This document shows, one piece after another, positions 8,776-16,625 of a stretch of 26,670 bases of DNA (the first letter of the stretch is position 1; each line of letters begins with the position of its first letter). Both the position numbers and the translations under genes were made by a program. This DNA comes from PALSA-1296 sp037143335. GTDB taxonomy: Bacteria > Bacteroidota > Ignavibacteria > Palsa-1295. The notes beneath the pieces were generated by a model. It was not told where the DNA came from. It made no database searches and saw only the letters and a list, made by a program, of their open reading frames with translations. Location: assembly GCA_037143335.1 (NCBI GenBank), contig JBAWZA010000025.1:1-26670 (forward strand). The letters run 5' to 3'.

Positions 8776-9306
8776 TTAATTCAAACCGAAGTCCACACCT
8801 ACTGTGATGTAAGAGATTCCAAATCCGACAAGAGCACGTCCAGCAAGATTTGGTGAAAAGAAATATCGTGCACCAGCATTTCCTTGAAGGGTGACCGTAC
8901 TTGGGTAAAGGTTCACACCACCAAGAGCAGATTTATTACTCCAACTGATGTTTTCATATACTAATCCAAGCCCGGCAAAAAGATCCCATTTGTTATCGGT
9001 AAGGATAAAATGGTAATTGGCGAATGCAGAAATCGCAATCCATGTCCAACTATAATCCGTAGAGTACGCCCAGCTCCAATAATCGACTCTTCCACCGATT
9101 CCGATAATACCAGGACCTACTTTGCCTGGTTCGGTGATTCCGGTCTCGAACATTGCACCAAAAACAGGCTGGCTACCAACGGCAGAAAGTCCGATATGAG
9201 GACCGAGATACAGCCCTCCGTCTCTGAATTATGCTGAAGAAATCGAAGGTGCGGTGACGAGTGTCGCACAAAAAAGCAGAGCGAGTATAAAGTGTTTTAT
9301 TTGCAT
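8776..9306 (-). pseudogene. small outer-membrane barrel protein interrupted by a TAA codon at the signal-peptide junction
   Basis: The intact-looking frame starts at an ATG at 9304-9306 and encodes a classic signal peptide (MQIKHFILALLFCATLV, then TAPSISSA). At codon 26 it meets TAA (9229-9231). The same frame then continues uninterrupted (FRDGGLYLGPHIGLSAVGSQ) into a barrel-like body ending VGVDFGLN at 8776. One C-to-T change of CAA (Gln, a typical +1 residue) explains the stop. Without it the product would be 176 residues, typical of small porin-like/OmpW-like barrels (GLGLVYENISW, GNAGARYFFSP). Reinitiation at ATG 9153 would give 125 residues without a signal peptide, hence unable to reach the outer membrane. 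The gene retains a promoter element and a terminator, so the lesion is recent or an error in the sequence. Confidence 0.75.
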
Positions 9307-9335
9307 TTTGATTGAAGTGAAAAGAATATTCACTA

Positions 9336-9343
9336 CAAAGATA
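9336..9343 (-). promoter_or_regulatory. Bacteroidota-type -7 promoter element of the interrupted barrel gene
   Basis: The minus strand reads TATCTTTG, a full match to TAnnTTTG, 30 bp upstream of the ATG at 9306. It is preceded by a T-run. No good -33 element is seen. Confidence 0.5.
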
Positions 9344-9530
9344 CAAAAAAAAATAAGCCGTCGCCCGAATATAAACATTCTCTCTATTTACAATCTGGAA
9401 GTTGGCGCTGAATCCACTGAGGGATGGATGGACAGGTTTGGAGTTTAGTTTACGATATTTTCATTTTGCGGAAACTCTCCTGCTCTGATGTTGTTATCAC
9501 TTCGCTACGAATTAAACTTTTTGTCAATTC

Positions 9531-9626
9531 ATGCCCAGCGGAAAAAAACGTAAACGCCATAAAATGGCAACACATAAGAGAAAGAAGCGTCTTCGGAAGA
9601 ATCGTCATAAGAAGAAACTTCGTTAA
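9531..9626 (+). CDS. AURKAIP1/COX24-domain small ribosome-associated protein (31 aa)
   Basis: ATG at 9531 encodes MPSGKKRKRHKMATHKRKKR then LRKNRHKKKLR. More than half the residues are Lys or Arg. This is the very short AURKAIP1/COX24 family found across Bacteroidota, related to mitochondrial mS38 and actinobacterial bS22 of the small ribosomal subunit. The KRKRHKMATHKRKKRLRKNR core is diagnostic. It is below the usual gene-calling length and easily missed. It is followed 30 bp later by a strong terminator, so it is a monocistronic unit. Confidence 0.9.
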   Translation: MPSGKKRKRHKMATHKRKKRLRKNRHKKKLR

Positions 9627-9655
9627 GTAAGACTTACCCTTTTTTAAAAGCAGAA

Positions 9656-9689
9656 AGGGCTTGCCGGTTCGCCGGCAAGCCCTCTTTTT
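9656..9689 (+). terminator. strong intrinsic terminator after the COX24-type gene
   Basis: A perfect 12-bp GC-rich stem (9656-9667 with 9672-9683) around a TTCG tetraloop is followed by CTTTTTG. An A-rich stretch upstream (9646-9649, 9654-9656) means it may also stop the convergent gene ending at 9716. Confidence 0.88.
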
Positions 9690-9715
9690 GTTAGTCTTGG
9701 CACTGTGCCCAGATG

Positions 9716-11749
9716 CTACTCGTCATCTTGGGCACGGTTGAAACGGTTGTCGTTATCCAATTGTCTCCCACCAGGCGGACGTGAAGGTCCATTGCCTCCT
9801 TGGCCTCCTTGATTTCGATCACGGTAGCCACCTCCACCTTGTGGGCGATTCTGATAACCACCCCCACCTTGGCGATACCCTCCACCGCCTTGATTACGGT
9901 CATTATAACCGCCACCACCACCACCGCTCGGACGGTATCCGCCTCCACCGCCACCTTGGTTACGATCATTATATCCCCCGCCACCCGAAGGTCTGTACCC
10001 ACCACCACCTTGATTGCGGTCGCGATTTCCGCCACCTTGATTTCGGTCAGAATATCCTCCACTCGGTCTGTAACCACCCTGATTCCGGTCGTTGTAACCG
10101 CCTCCACCACCTTGACGGTAACCGCCACCACCACCTTGGTTTGGACGGTCGTATCCTCCACCGCCACCGCTCCGTGGATTATAACGTGGTTCCGAACCAT
10201 AATTATCGTTTCGGGGACGAGGTGTAAATCCTCCACCGCCACCACCTGGATTCCGCTGTTGCGGTCCTGTTTGATATACATTCACAGTACGACGAGGTCT
10301 CAACCCGCCGCCACCACCACCTTGTGGTGCACGCCAATTGTCCTGACGAGGTGGACCGAACCCACCACGACGGTTATCTGGTGCTCTACGGTTATCAAAT
10401 CTTCCACCTCCGCCTTGTGGTCTTGCAAATCCACCGCCTCTACCTCCTTGAGGGCGTTCCCGAGGTCCACTTCTACGCTTTCCAGGCTCAGGACGTGAGC
10501 CGATTTTCGCCATACGCTTAGCTGAGCGCTTCGCATTTTTCAGACGTTTGCGTTTTGCCTGCTGAGTTTTGGAGTCGTGCTGTTTACGCTGGTGCTTAGG
10601 CTTCTGCGGGTCTTTCGCAGGTGGAACAATTGCCAGCCAATGCTCCTCAGACATATCTGCTTGAGCGCGTTTCGGCGAAGAAATTAATGTCGCAGCATCT
10701 ATGCCCAGAATTTCGTCTGCGACAAGTTTGCCTGTAAGAATCTGGGATGCGATGGAAGTATGTCCAGCGATGTAGTCATTCGCGAGGTACACCGTTGCAC
10801 CCAGTTTCATCTTCTGAACTTCCTGCTCTTTGAATGGAGACTTTTTTAGATACCCTGATTTGTATCGTTGAATCTCGCTATACATCATATCAGGCAGAGC
10901 CGTATCCATGACTTCCTCGAATACTCTTTCGATTGCCGCGAACGTTTCGCTATCTCCTTTATTGATGTAGTCGCGGCTCACTTCCGAACCGAGCTTCATG
11001 ACGAATGTATTTTCTCCGTGACGTACACCAAGCTTCCGTTTCTTTTGCTCACGCGAAAGCCAGAAGAGCGGTGCTGTAGGATCCTCTGTGAAAATAGTCG
11101 AGAACGAGCTCTTGAGTTTCAGTCGTGAAATTCCAAAAATGGCACTCACCATCGGTGCATACTCTACATCTGCGAGTTTCTCACAGACTTTCTTCACAGC
11201 CCGTGCACTGTCGGCATGAGCCTGTAAAAGTGCTAATGCTTCTGGAGCGGGCACAGCAAGAACTATCGTATTCGATTCGACTTTCTCGCCGCGCTGATTT
11301 TTAAGAGTAATGCTCTTATCATTGACAATCAGTTCGCTGATCCGAGTATGCGTACGCGTCGGAATTTCATGTGCCAGAGCTTCTGCGAACGCTTTCATTC
11401 CCGCATCAAGGTAAAACCATTCGGGTACTTCAACTTTTTTTGCAGAATTAATTGAGCGTCCATCGAATTGGAGAACGTTAGGTGGATACGCCTTGAGTTT
11501 GTCCGTAACACCACGCTCAGCAAGCATTTGCTTGAGCAACTCGCGTGATTGCTGTTCTAATTTATTCGACGATTTCGAGAGATCGAAACGTTGCTCGCCT
11601 ACGTCAATCGTTCGGTAACCGAGGTTATGAGTCGTAGCTCGTCCTCCAAGTCCGCGTGACCATTCGAGTATCTGGACGTCTTTATCGGCACGGTGAAGGA
11701 AATATGCAGCTGCTAAACCGGAGAAGCCGCCGCCTACAATAGTTATCAT
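9716..11749 (-). CDS. FAD-dependent amine-oxidase-like oxidoreductase fused to an RGG-rich disordered tail
   Basis: A 677-residue chimera. Residues 1-~350 are a Rossmann FAD-binding oxidoreductase: GGGFSGLAAAYFL at 6-18, the LEWSRGLGGRATT second glycine motif at about 28-40, and a C-terminal FAD-closing segment (VYLANDYIAGHTSIASQIL). It resembles renalase-like or monoamine-oxidase-like enzymes; substrate unknown. Residues ~375-425 are a strongly basic linker (KHQRKQHDSKTQQAKRKRLK). Residues ~425-665 are low-complexity GGGGYRPSGG/YNDRNQGG repeats with many RGG-like units, ending in an acidic-polar cap (QLDNDNRFNRAQDDE). The frame is continuous across the junction and codon use stays similar, so it is not an assembly fusion of two frames. 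The tail suggests RNA binding or condensation, as in the RRM protein at 290-661. Confidence 0.85.
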   Translation of the reverse strand: MITIVGGGFSGLAAAYFLHRADKDVQILEWSRGLGGRATTHNLGYRTIDVGEQRFDLSKSSNKLEQQSRELLKQMLAERGVTDKLKAYPPNVLQFDGRSINSAKKVEVPEWFYLDAGMKAFAEALAHEIPTRTHTRISELIVNDKSITLKNQRGEKVESNTIVLAVPAPEALALLQAHADSARAVKKVCEKLADVEYAPMVSAIFGISRLKLKSSFSTIFTEDPTAPLFWLSREQKKRKLGVRHGENTFVMKLGSEVSRDYINKGDSETFAAIERVFEEVMDTALPDMMYSEIQRYKSGYLKKSPFKEQEVQKMKLGATVYLANDYIAGHTSIASQILTGKLVADEILGIDAATLISSPKRAQADMSEEHWLAIVPPAKDPQKPKHQRKQHDSKTQQAKRKRLKNAKRSAKRMAKIGSRPEPGKRRSGPRERPQGGRGGGFARPQGGGGRFDNRRAPDNRRGGFGPPRQDNWRAPQGGGGGGLRPRRTVNVYQTGPQQRNPGGGGGGFTPRPRNDNYGSEPRYNPRSGGGGGYDRPNQGGGGGYRQGGGGGYNDRNQGGYRPSGGYSDRNQGGGNRDRNQGGGGYRPSGGGGYNDRNQGGGGGGYRPSGGGGGGYNDRNQGGGGYRQGGGGYQNRPQGGGGYRDRNQGGQGGNGPSRPPGGRQLDNDNRFNRAQDDE
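9790..10160 (-). repeat. degenerate coding tandem repeats (Gly-rich tail)
   Basis: Imperfect units of roughly 36-48 bp encode YNDRNQGGGGYRPSGGG-type blocks inside the preceding gene. They create long spurious open frames on both strands here. Such repeats are prone to slippage, so tail length probably varies between strains. Confidence 0.8.
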
Positions 11750-11773
11750 AATGTTATGAGGTGTATGTGAAAG

Positions 11774-12000
11774 AAAAAAATATATTCTTCATTCGAAGAA
11801 ATCAATGCTCATCGATATGAGCGAGTATTACCATTTTATTAACGTAGCACGTCAATCAATCCCGTGCTGTGATCGGATCCTCTTTGGTTTTACTTTGAAC
11901 CGTATTACCGTAGTGAGATCGGCTGTGTTCCCTTAATCTTCGAGAATGTTTTCTCGTAACCTGCGGCTCAGAGGTACAACTGGGGCACTTTTATTTACGC
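11774..12000 (-). ncRNA. possible structured RNA (6S-like?) between fdx and the FAD oxidoreductase
   Basis: There is no open frame in this 325-bp gap. On the minus strand it contains four clear hairpins: 11941-11956 (6-bp stem), 11846-11868 (6-bp stem, 11-nt loop), 11807-11822 (6-bp stem, tetraloop) and 11785-11800 (6-bp stem, GAAT loop). The last is followed by TATATTTTTTT, a weak terminator shape. The segments CCAGTTGTACCTCTGAGCCG (11964-11983) and AAGGGAACACAGCC (11921-11934) resemble conserved parts of 6S RNA (CCUGAGCCG; AAGGGUUACAGCC in E. coli). CCTCT can also pair with AGAGG near 11880. The 6S idea is speculative. It could instead be the 3' untranslated region of the isc transcript. 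Confidence 0.35.
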
Positions 12001-12074
12001 TACCCTCCGGCCTATGTAATCCTTATCTCACCTACTTTAACCGATTTTGCGGAAAATAAGTTTTCAAAAAAGCC

Positions 12075-12416
12075 CTACTCTTTTTTTGCACCTTCGTGAA
12101 AGAGGTGCGCAATTTCGGGGTTGAGTTGAGGGATTCGGACAATGTAGTCCACATCATCCGTAATTTTCGCTTGGCAACCGAGACGAGAATCAAGCGTGAG
12201 ACCTTCTGCTTCGTCGAGTTGGTCAGCCTCGTCATCAGACATTTCGGTTAATGATTGAATGCCTTGTTTGACTATAACGTGACACGTTGAACATGCACAG
12301 ACGCCACCGCAATTATGCTGCAAGTCAATACCATTTGCAAGTGCAATCTCTAAAAAATTATCTCCTACGAGTGCTTCGCAGGTGACGTTCATCGGTAAGT
12401 AAGTAATAGTTGCCAT
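12075..12416 (-). CDS. fdx: ISC-type 2Fe-2S ferredoxin
   Basis: A 113-residue adrenodoxin-like ferredoxin, the electron donor for cluster assembly on IscU. Ligands fit CX5CX2C...C: C36, C42, C45 (in CGGVCACSTCHV) and C81 (GCQAKI). C40 is an extra cysteine inside the loop, also common in this family. The acidic stretch MSDDEADQLDEAEGL (59-73) and RIPQLNP are typical of Fdx in isc operons. Three bp separate its ATG from the hscA stop codon, so it is the last gene of the operon. An alternative frame over the same DNA is a shadow. Confidence 0.95.
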   Translation of the reverse strand: MATITYLPMNVTCEALVGDNFLEIALANGIDLQHNCGGVCACSTCHVIVKQGIQSLTEMSDDEADQLDEAEGLTLDSRLGCQAKITDDVDYIVRIPQLNPEIAHLFHEGAKKE

Positions 12417-12419
12417 TTG

Positions 12420-14303
12420 TTAAACTTGTTCAACTGCCTTTCCGCTTAAGACTTCGGAAACCGAAGCATTCATAATTTCATGTGCAAGTTGTTCGGTAGC
12501 GGATTCTAATGAATCGAGATTGTCTTGGATTTCTTTTGCATTCTCACCCTGGAGTGATTTTTTCACTGAATAGAGCGCATCGATAATCTGATTGATGTTG
12601 AGTTTTTGTAATACCTCAGCAGCTACACTCAGTTCTCCTCTGCGCAATTGGCCGAGCACGCGTTCGGTTGCGGCGACCACTCGTTCGGCTTCCGTGCGAG
12701 TTTCTGTCAGTCGGCGAATTGCAATATCATGCTGAGCGAACTCGATACTCTCGCGTAGCATACGCTCGATCTCATCATCGGTCAATCCGCACGAAGGCTT
12801 CACTTCAATTTCGGACGCGATACCGGTGTGAACTTCCTTCGCACTTACATGCAAGATGCCGTCGGCATCTATTAAGAAGTTTACCTCTACCTTTGCAGCA
12901 CCAGCAGGAAGTGGTGGAATCCCTTTCAGAGTAAACGATGCAAGGTGACGATTATCCTTAACAAGATCGCGCTCGCCTTGATACACATTTACCTCTACAC
13001 CCGTTTGATTATCAGCAAACGTTGTATAATTTTCTTGTGCTTTTGTTGGAATAGTGGTGTTGCGATGAATGATCGTGCTCATCATTCCACCGATGGTTTC
13101 AATTCCGAGCGAAAGTGGGGTCACATCAAGCAAGAGAATATCAGATGATCCGCCAGAAAGTACATCAGCTTGAATCGCCGCTCCGAGTGCTACCGTCTCA
13201 TCAGGATTCAGTGAGTCATGTGGTTTCTTGCCAAAAATCTCCTGCACTAACTCCTTCACCGCAGGCATCCTGGTCGAACCACCTACGAGAACAACATCTT
13301 CAATTTGTCTCGTGGTTAAGCCCGCATCTTTGAGTGCATCAAGGCACGGTTTTCTTGTACGATCTAAGATCGGACGTGAAACCATCTCTAATTCTTGCCG
13401 AGTGAGATTACGTTTATAGCTGATTTCTTTCTGAGGAAACTGAAGATCAACAGTCACTGCCATCGCGGAAGTCAGCGTAATTTTTGCGCGTTCGGCTTCT
13501 TGACGAATCGCTTGTATTTCTTCAGGACTCGGTTCAAATCCCGGAGATATTCTGGTAATCTGTGCCAAGAATAACTCCATCAACCTTCTATCAATATCAT
13601 CACCACCCAAGTAAGTATCACCGTTCGTTGCGAGTACTTCGAATACTCCGTCGGTTAGTTTCAGAATAGAAACATCGAACGTCCCGCCTCCGAAATCATA
13701 GACGGCAAAGATGCCATTCTTTTTTCTGTCGAGTCCATACGCGAGTGCTGCGGCTGTTGGCTCGTTGATAATCCGCAGTACATCAAGTCCAGCTAATCGC
13801 CCTGCATCCTTCGTCGCTTGACGTTGTGCATCGTTGAAATATGCAGGAACGGTAATCACAGCTTTAGCGACCGGTTCACTAAAATATTTTTCGGCACGCT
13901 CTTTCAGTTCTTTTAGAACATAGCTTGATAGCTCAATCGGAGTATACTCTTTCTCACCAATATGTACGCGAACCAACCCTTCTTCACGAGGAACAAGCCT
14001 GTACGAAAGCATCCCCGATTCTTTTTGCACATCGGAGAATGACTTCCCCATCAAACGCTTCACAGAATAAACTGTATGTGCCGCGTCAACAAGTGCACGC
14101 TTTTTTGCTGCAACGCCAACTGCAATCACGTTGCCACCGTCATCAAGAGTAACTACAGACGGCACCAAACCACCGTCACGGCCAGAGATAACTTTCGCCT
14201 CGCCGAATTCCACAAACGCCACAAGAGAATTTGTTGTACCAAGATCTATCCCGACAATCTTGCCGCCAGAATTCTGTCCGGGTAATGTGATTTGTAGAGG
14301 CAA
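12420..14303 (-). CDS. hscA: Hsp70-type Fe-S assembly chaperone HscA
   Basis: A 627-residue Hsp70, close to the usual ~616 for HscA. It uses ATP to drive cluster release from IscU, with HscB as co-chaperone. ATPase motifs are intact: IDLGTTNSLVAF near residue 20, NEPTAAALAYGLDRK, YDFGGGTFDVSIL and VLVGGSTRMPAVKELV; the substrate domain follows, with DVTPLSLGIETIGG. A short leader (PLQITLPGQNSGGK) before the ATPase is typical of HscA. No ATG exists before the first motif. The most likely start is TTG at 14301-14303, 36 bp after the gmhA stop. The chaperone's client motif LPPVK is present in this operon's IscU. Confidence 0.94.
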   Translation of the reverse strand: MPLQITLPGQNSGGKIVGIDLGTTNSLVAFVEFGEAKVISGRDGGLVPSVVTLDDGGNVIAVGVAAKKRALVDAAHTVYSVKRLMGKSFSDVQKESGMLSYRLVPREEGLVRVHIGEKEYTPIELSSYVLKELKERAEKYFSEPVAKAVITVPAYFNDAQRQATKDAGRLAGLDVLRIINEPTAAALAYGLDRKKNGIFAVYDFGGGTFDVSILKLTDGVFEVLATNGDTYLGGDDIDRRLMELFLAQITRISPGFEPSPEEIQAIRQEAERAKITLTSAMAVTVDLQFPQKEISYKRNLTRQELEMVSRPILDRTRKPCLDALKDAGLTTRQIEDVVLVGGSTRMPAVKELVQEIFGKKPHDSLNPDETVALGAAIQADVLSGGSSDILLLDVTPLSLGIETIGGMMSTIIHRNTTIPTKAQENYTTFADNQTGVEVNVYQGERDLVKDNRHLASFTLKGIPPLPAGAAKVEVNFLIDADGILHVSAKEVHTGIASEIEVKPSCGLTDDEIERMLRESIEFAQHDIAIRRLTETRTEAERVVAATERVLGQLRRGELSVAAEVLQKLNINQIIDALYSVKKSLQGENAKEIQDNLDSLESATEQLAHEIMNASVSEVLSGKAVEQV

Positions 14304-14339
14304 CGGAATAATTAAGAATTCAAAATGAAAATGTATAGG

Positions 14340-14930
14340 TCAGTAAAGTTCGGGGAAGAGGTTCCGCTCGGTGCATTCAATAACGATATGAATTACTTTG
14401 ATATGCAATTCCTGAATGCGGTCGGTAGTTTTTCCAGGTACGATGATAGGTATATCACAAAGCGCCTTGACTTTGCCGCCATCTTTACCAAGTAATCCGA
14501 CAACCTTCATCCCTTTTTTCTTTGCAGCTTGTGCAGCAAGAAAAATATTTTCGCTATTACCGGATGTGGTGATAGCTAAAAAAATATCGCCTTCGGCTCC
14601 GAATGCTTCAATCATTCTTTCAAAGATATGCTCGAATCCATAATCATTCGATACGCAACTCATGTGTGAGGGGTCAGCGAGTGCAAGCGCTGGCATCGGC
14701 TCCCTGTCCTTGCGATAGCGACCTGTCCATTCTTCAGCGAAGTGCATAGCATCACAATGACTTCCTCCATTACCAGCAGAATAAATTTTCTTACCTGCCT
14801 GAAAAGAATTCGTGAGTAATTCCACGAATTCATCTATCCTTCCAAGTAAAACTTCATCTGCCAAAAATTCGGCAAGGGCAGACTGCGCTTGCAGAAGTGA
14901 AGATTGGATATTTGTTTGTGCGTTCGACAT
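14340..14930 (-). CDS. gmhA: sedoheptulose-7-phosphate isomerase
   Basis: A 196-residue SIS-fold isomerase that makes D-glycero-D-manno-heptose 7-phosphate, the first step to ADP-heptose for the LPS core. Family segments are strongly conserved: AGNGGSHCDAMHFAEE (52-67), GRYRKDREPMPALALAD, SCVSNDYGFEHIF (91-103), TTSGNSENI (121-129) and DRIQELHIKVIHI (170-182), which hold the expected active-site His, Glu and Gln. It sits between hscB (4 bp away) and hscA on the same strand and is surely cotranscribed with the isc genes, although its pathway is unrelated. The other heptose genes are not in this window. Confidence 0.95.
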   Translation of the reverse strand: MSNAQTNIQSSLLQAQSALAEFLADEVLLGRIDEFVELLTNSFQAGKKIYSAGNGGSHCDAMHFAEEWTGRYRKDREPMPALALADPSHMSCVSNDYGFEHIFERMIEAFGAEGDIFLAITTSGNSENIFLAAQAAKKKGMKVVGLLGKDGGKVKALCDIPIIVPGKTTDRIQELHIKVIHIVIECTERNLFPELY

Positions 14931-14934
14931 AATG

Positions 14935-15531
14935 TCAGTGTTTCAGTACAAGTGATTCGCCATTCATCGCAGCGTGCATGGTATTGAGTAGCGTAGAAAT
15001 ATATGTTTGTGCCGCCGTTTTTGAAGCAAGAGTTTGAAGTATTCGTTTCTCATTCTCAGAAAGATTTACTGCTTCACCTGCGTGCGTTGGTATCGAATCC
15101 CAATCAAACCGTAAATGCTCCGATTCATTTTCTAAAACCGTTTTCCGCCGCTCTGCATCCTCGATGATCGGCTTGACACTCCTACTCAACTCAAACCTTT
15201 GCTCACTACTTGCAAACTCGTACTCCGATATTTTTTCTTGGACATTCATCACTAGTTCGAACAAGTCCATTGGCACGCTTTTGGACTTTTCTACTGAAAA
15301 TCCGTACAATGCTAATAAATATTTTGATCTGCGGTGCGGATCGCGAAGTGTTCGGTATGCCTCGTTGATATTGCTCGACTGCGTAAGTGCATTCTCAGCC
15401 ACTTCCGCCGTTCTTCCGGTAAATCGATCTGGATGAGATTGGCGCTGAAGGAAGTGAAAACGCCGCTCGAGGGCGGCGTCATCAATTCCGAATGTGCGCT
15501 CGACACCGAATGTAAGAAAGAAATCCTGCAC
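14935..15531 (-). CDS. hscB: J-domain co-chaperone HscB
   Basis: A 198-residue protein with an N-terminal J domain (HPD at 33-35, in FLQRQSHPDRF) and a C-terminal three-helix bundle (~90-190) that in the family binds IscU. NINEAYRTLRDPHRRSKYLL is a typical J-domain end of HscB. The start is GTG at 15529-15531, 6 bp after the iscA stop. No upstream ATG is possible because iscA ends there. Slightly longer than E. coli HscB (171). It stimulates HscA ATPase and delivers IscU. Confidence 0.93.
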   Translation of the reverse strand: MQDFFLTFGVERTFGIDDAALERRFHFLQRQSHPDRFTGRTAEVAENALTQSSNINEAYRTLRDPHRRSKYLLALYGFSVEKSKSVPMDLFELVMNVQEKISEYEFASSEQRFELSRSVKPIIEDAERRKTVLENESEHLRFDWDSIPTHAGEAVNLSENEKRILQTLASKTAAQTYISTLLNTMHAAMNGESLVLKH

Positions 15532-15537
15532 CCTGAG

Positions 15538-15945
15538 TTATACTCCAAACGAGCTTCCACAACCACAAGACTTCGTAGCATTGGGATTGTTAAAAACAAA
15601 TCCTTTGCCGTTCAAGCCGTCTGTGTAATCAAGTTGAGTACCCGAAAGATAAAAAAGCGATTTCGGGTCAACGAAAATGCGAACGCCTTCCTTCGTGACG
15701 ATCTTATCGCTATCCCGTGCTTCTTTATCGAAGCCAAGTGAGTACGAAAGTCCTGAACAGCCACCACCCTTGACGCCAACGCGCAGACCGAATGTATCCG
15801 GTATGCTATTAGCGGACATGATTTTTGCAATCTCGGTGCGTGCTTTTTCGGTCAAGACGATTTCGTCGTCTATATTCTCGAATGCCTTCTCGATTGTCGT
15901 CTCAGTAAGAGACGGAGCAGTCATTACATCGTTTTCCATAAGCAT
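15538..15945 (-). CDS. iscA: A-type Fe-S carrier protein
   Basis: A 135-residue HesB/IscA family protein that carries or transfers Fe-S clusters. All three ligand cysteines are present: C63 (GGGCSGLSY) and C127/C129 (SCGCGSSF, the CxC near the C-terminus). The core begins at residue ~29 (IVLTEKARTEIAKIM), so there is an N-terminal extension of about 28 residues. A strong Shine-Dalgarno (TAAGGAG) lies 8 bp before ATG 15943-15945 and supports this long start. The sequence alone does not separate IscA from ErpA/SufA; the operon position favours IscA. Confidence 0.93.
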   Translation of the reverse strand: MLMENDVMTAPSLTETTIEKAFENIDDEIVLTEKARTEIAKIMSANSIPDTFGLRVGVKGGGCSGLSYSLGFDKEARDSDKIVTKEGVRIFVDPKSLFYLSGTQLDYTDGLNGKGFVFNNPNATKSCGCGSSFGV

Positions 15946-16013
15946 AGTATTATCTCCTTAAAACTTTATATATAAACTTCATTTTCGAACAGTGTCATTA
16001 CGAGACACATCGG

Positions 16014-16078
16014 TCGTCTATCGTCGTTAGTCATGCATCCAATGACGATAGACAATCCGCAAATGACGAAAGACGATT
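16014..16078. repeat. palindromic intergenic repeat between iscU and iscA
   Basis: GTCTATCGTCGTTAGTCAT (16016-16034) pairs with ATGACGATAGAC (16042-16053), and a further unit AAATGACGAAAGACGATT (16061-16078) runs into the iscU stop. The same TGACGAAAGACGA-like unit occurs in the spacers at 17171 and 18454. Confidence 0.6.
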
Positions 16079-16475
16079 ACGCAACAACTTCCATCGCTAC
16101 GTGCTTCTTCTTGTAATCAGCAATCGCGGCCTTGATCGCGTCTTCAGCGAGTACGGAGCAGTGAATTTTCACTGGTGGAAGATTCAATTCTTTCACAATC
16201 TCAGTATTCTTGAGTGCGTAGGCTTCGTCAATCGAACGTCCTTTGATAATTTCCGTTGCGAACGAACTAGAAGCAATCGCGCTACCGCAGCCAAATGTCT
16301 TGAACTTCGCATCCTCGATAATTCCATCATCGGAAATTTTTAGTTGCAAGCGCATAACGTCACCGCACTCAGGTGCGCCGACAAGTCCTGTGCCGACATT
16401 CGGATCATTCGGATCCATTGTCCCGACATTGCGCGGGTTTGAGTAGTGATCTAATACCTTATCTGAATATGCCAT
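16077..16475 (-). CDS. iscU: Fe-S cluster scaffold protein IscU
   Basis: A 132-residue scaffold on which 2Fe-2S clusters are built. The ligands fall at the same numbers as in E. coli: C37 and D39 (GAPECGDVM), C63 (FGCGSA) and C106 (IHCSVLAE). The HscA-binding motif LPPVK is at 99-103, matching the presence of hscA/hscB. ATG 16473-16475 is preceded by a good Shine-Dalgarno (AGAGGAG). About 150 bp separate it from the unknown gene upstream and ~130 bp of palindromic repeat DNA from iscA, the loosest spacings in the operon. Confidence 0.97.
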   Translation of the reverse strand: MAYSDKVLDHYSNPRNVGTMDPNDPNVGTGLVGAPECGDVMRLQLKISDDGIIEDAKFKTFGCGSAIASSSFATEIIKGRSIDEAYALKNTEIVKELNLPPVKIHCSVLAEDAIKAAIADYKKKHVAMEVVA

Positions 16476-16625
16476 ACGTATCTCCTCTTTCTATCAGTTT
16501 TTACGAATAAAATTTGTCTATGATTCATCTTCGCTTAGTGGCACGAGTTCTTACACGATGTGTTCAAAAACTCTATCTAGACGAACGGACTAAGAGTCCT
16601 TTCCACTGGGTGAAGCGAGTTGAAT

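Noticed and set aside
9229..9231. Recoding of the TAA codon in the outer-membrane gene
   Set aside because: TAA has no selenocysteine or pyrrolysine role and no recoding signal is apparent; a mutation or base error is simpler.
9790..10160. Regular repeats that could suggest a CRISPR array
   Set aside because: Unit length and sequence vary, there are no unique spacers, and the frame is open throughout as protein repeats.
9691..10536. Long open frames on both strands opposite and alongside the Gly-rich tail
   Set aside because: They are by-products of Gly/Arg codon repeats; their translations are repetitive (V-E-V-A or H-H-H-L runs) and lack starts, signals or domains.
16587..16599. GGACTAAGAGTCC upstream of iscU as a second IscR site
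   Set aside because: The half-sites GACT and AGTC are 3 bp apart instead of 5, and the centre does not fit RWWWY; probably a chance small palindrome.
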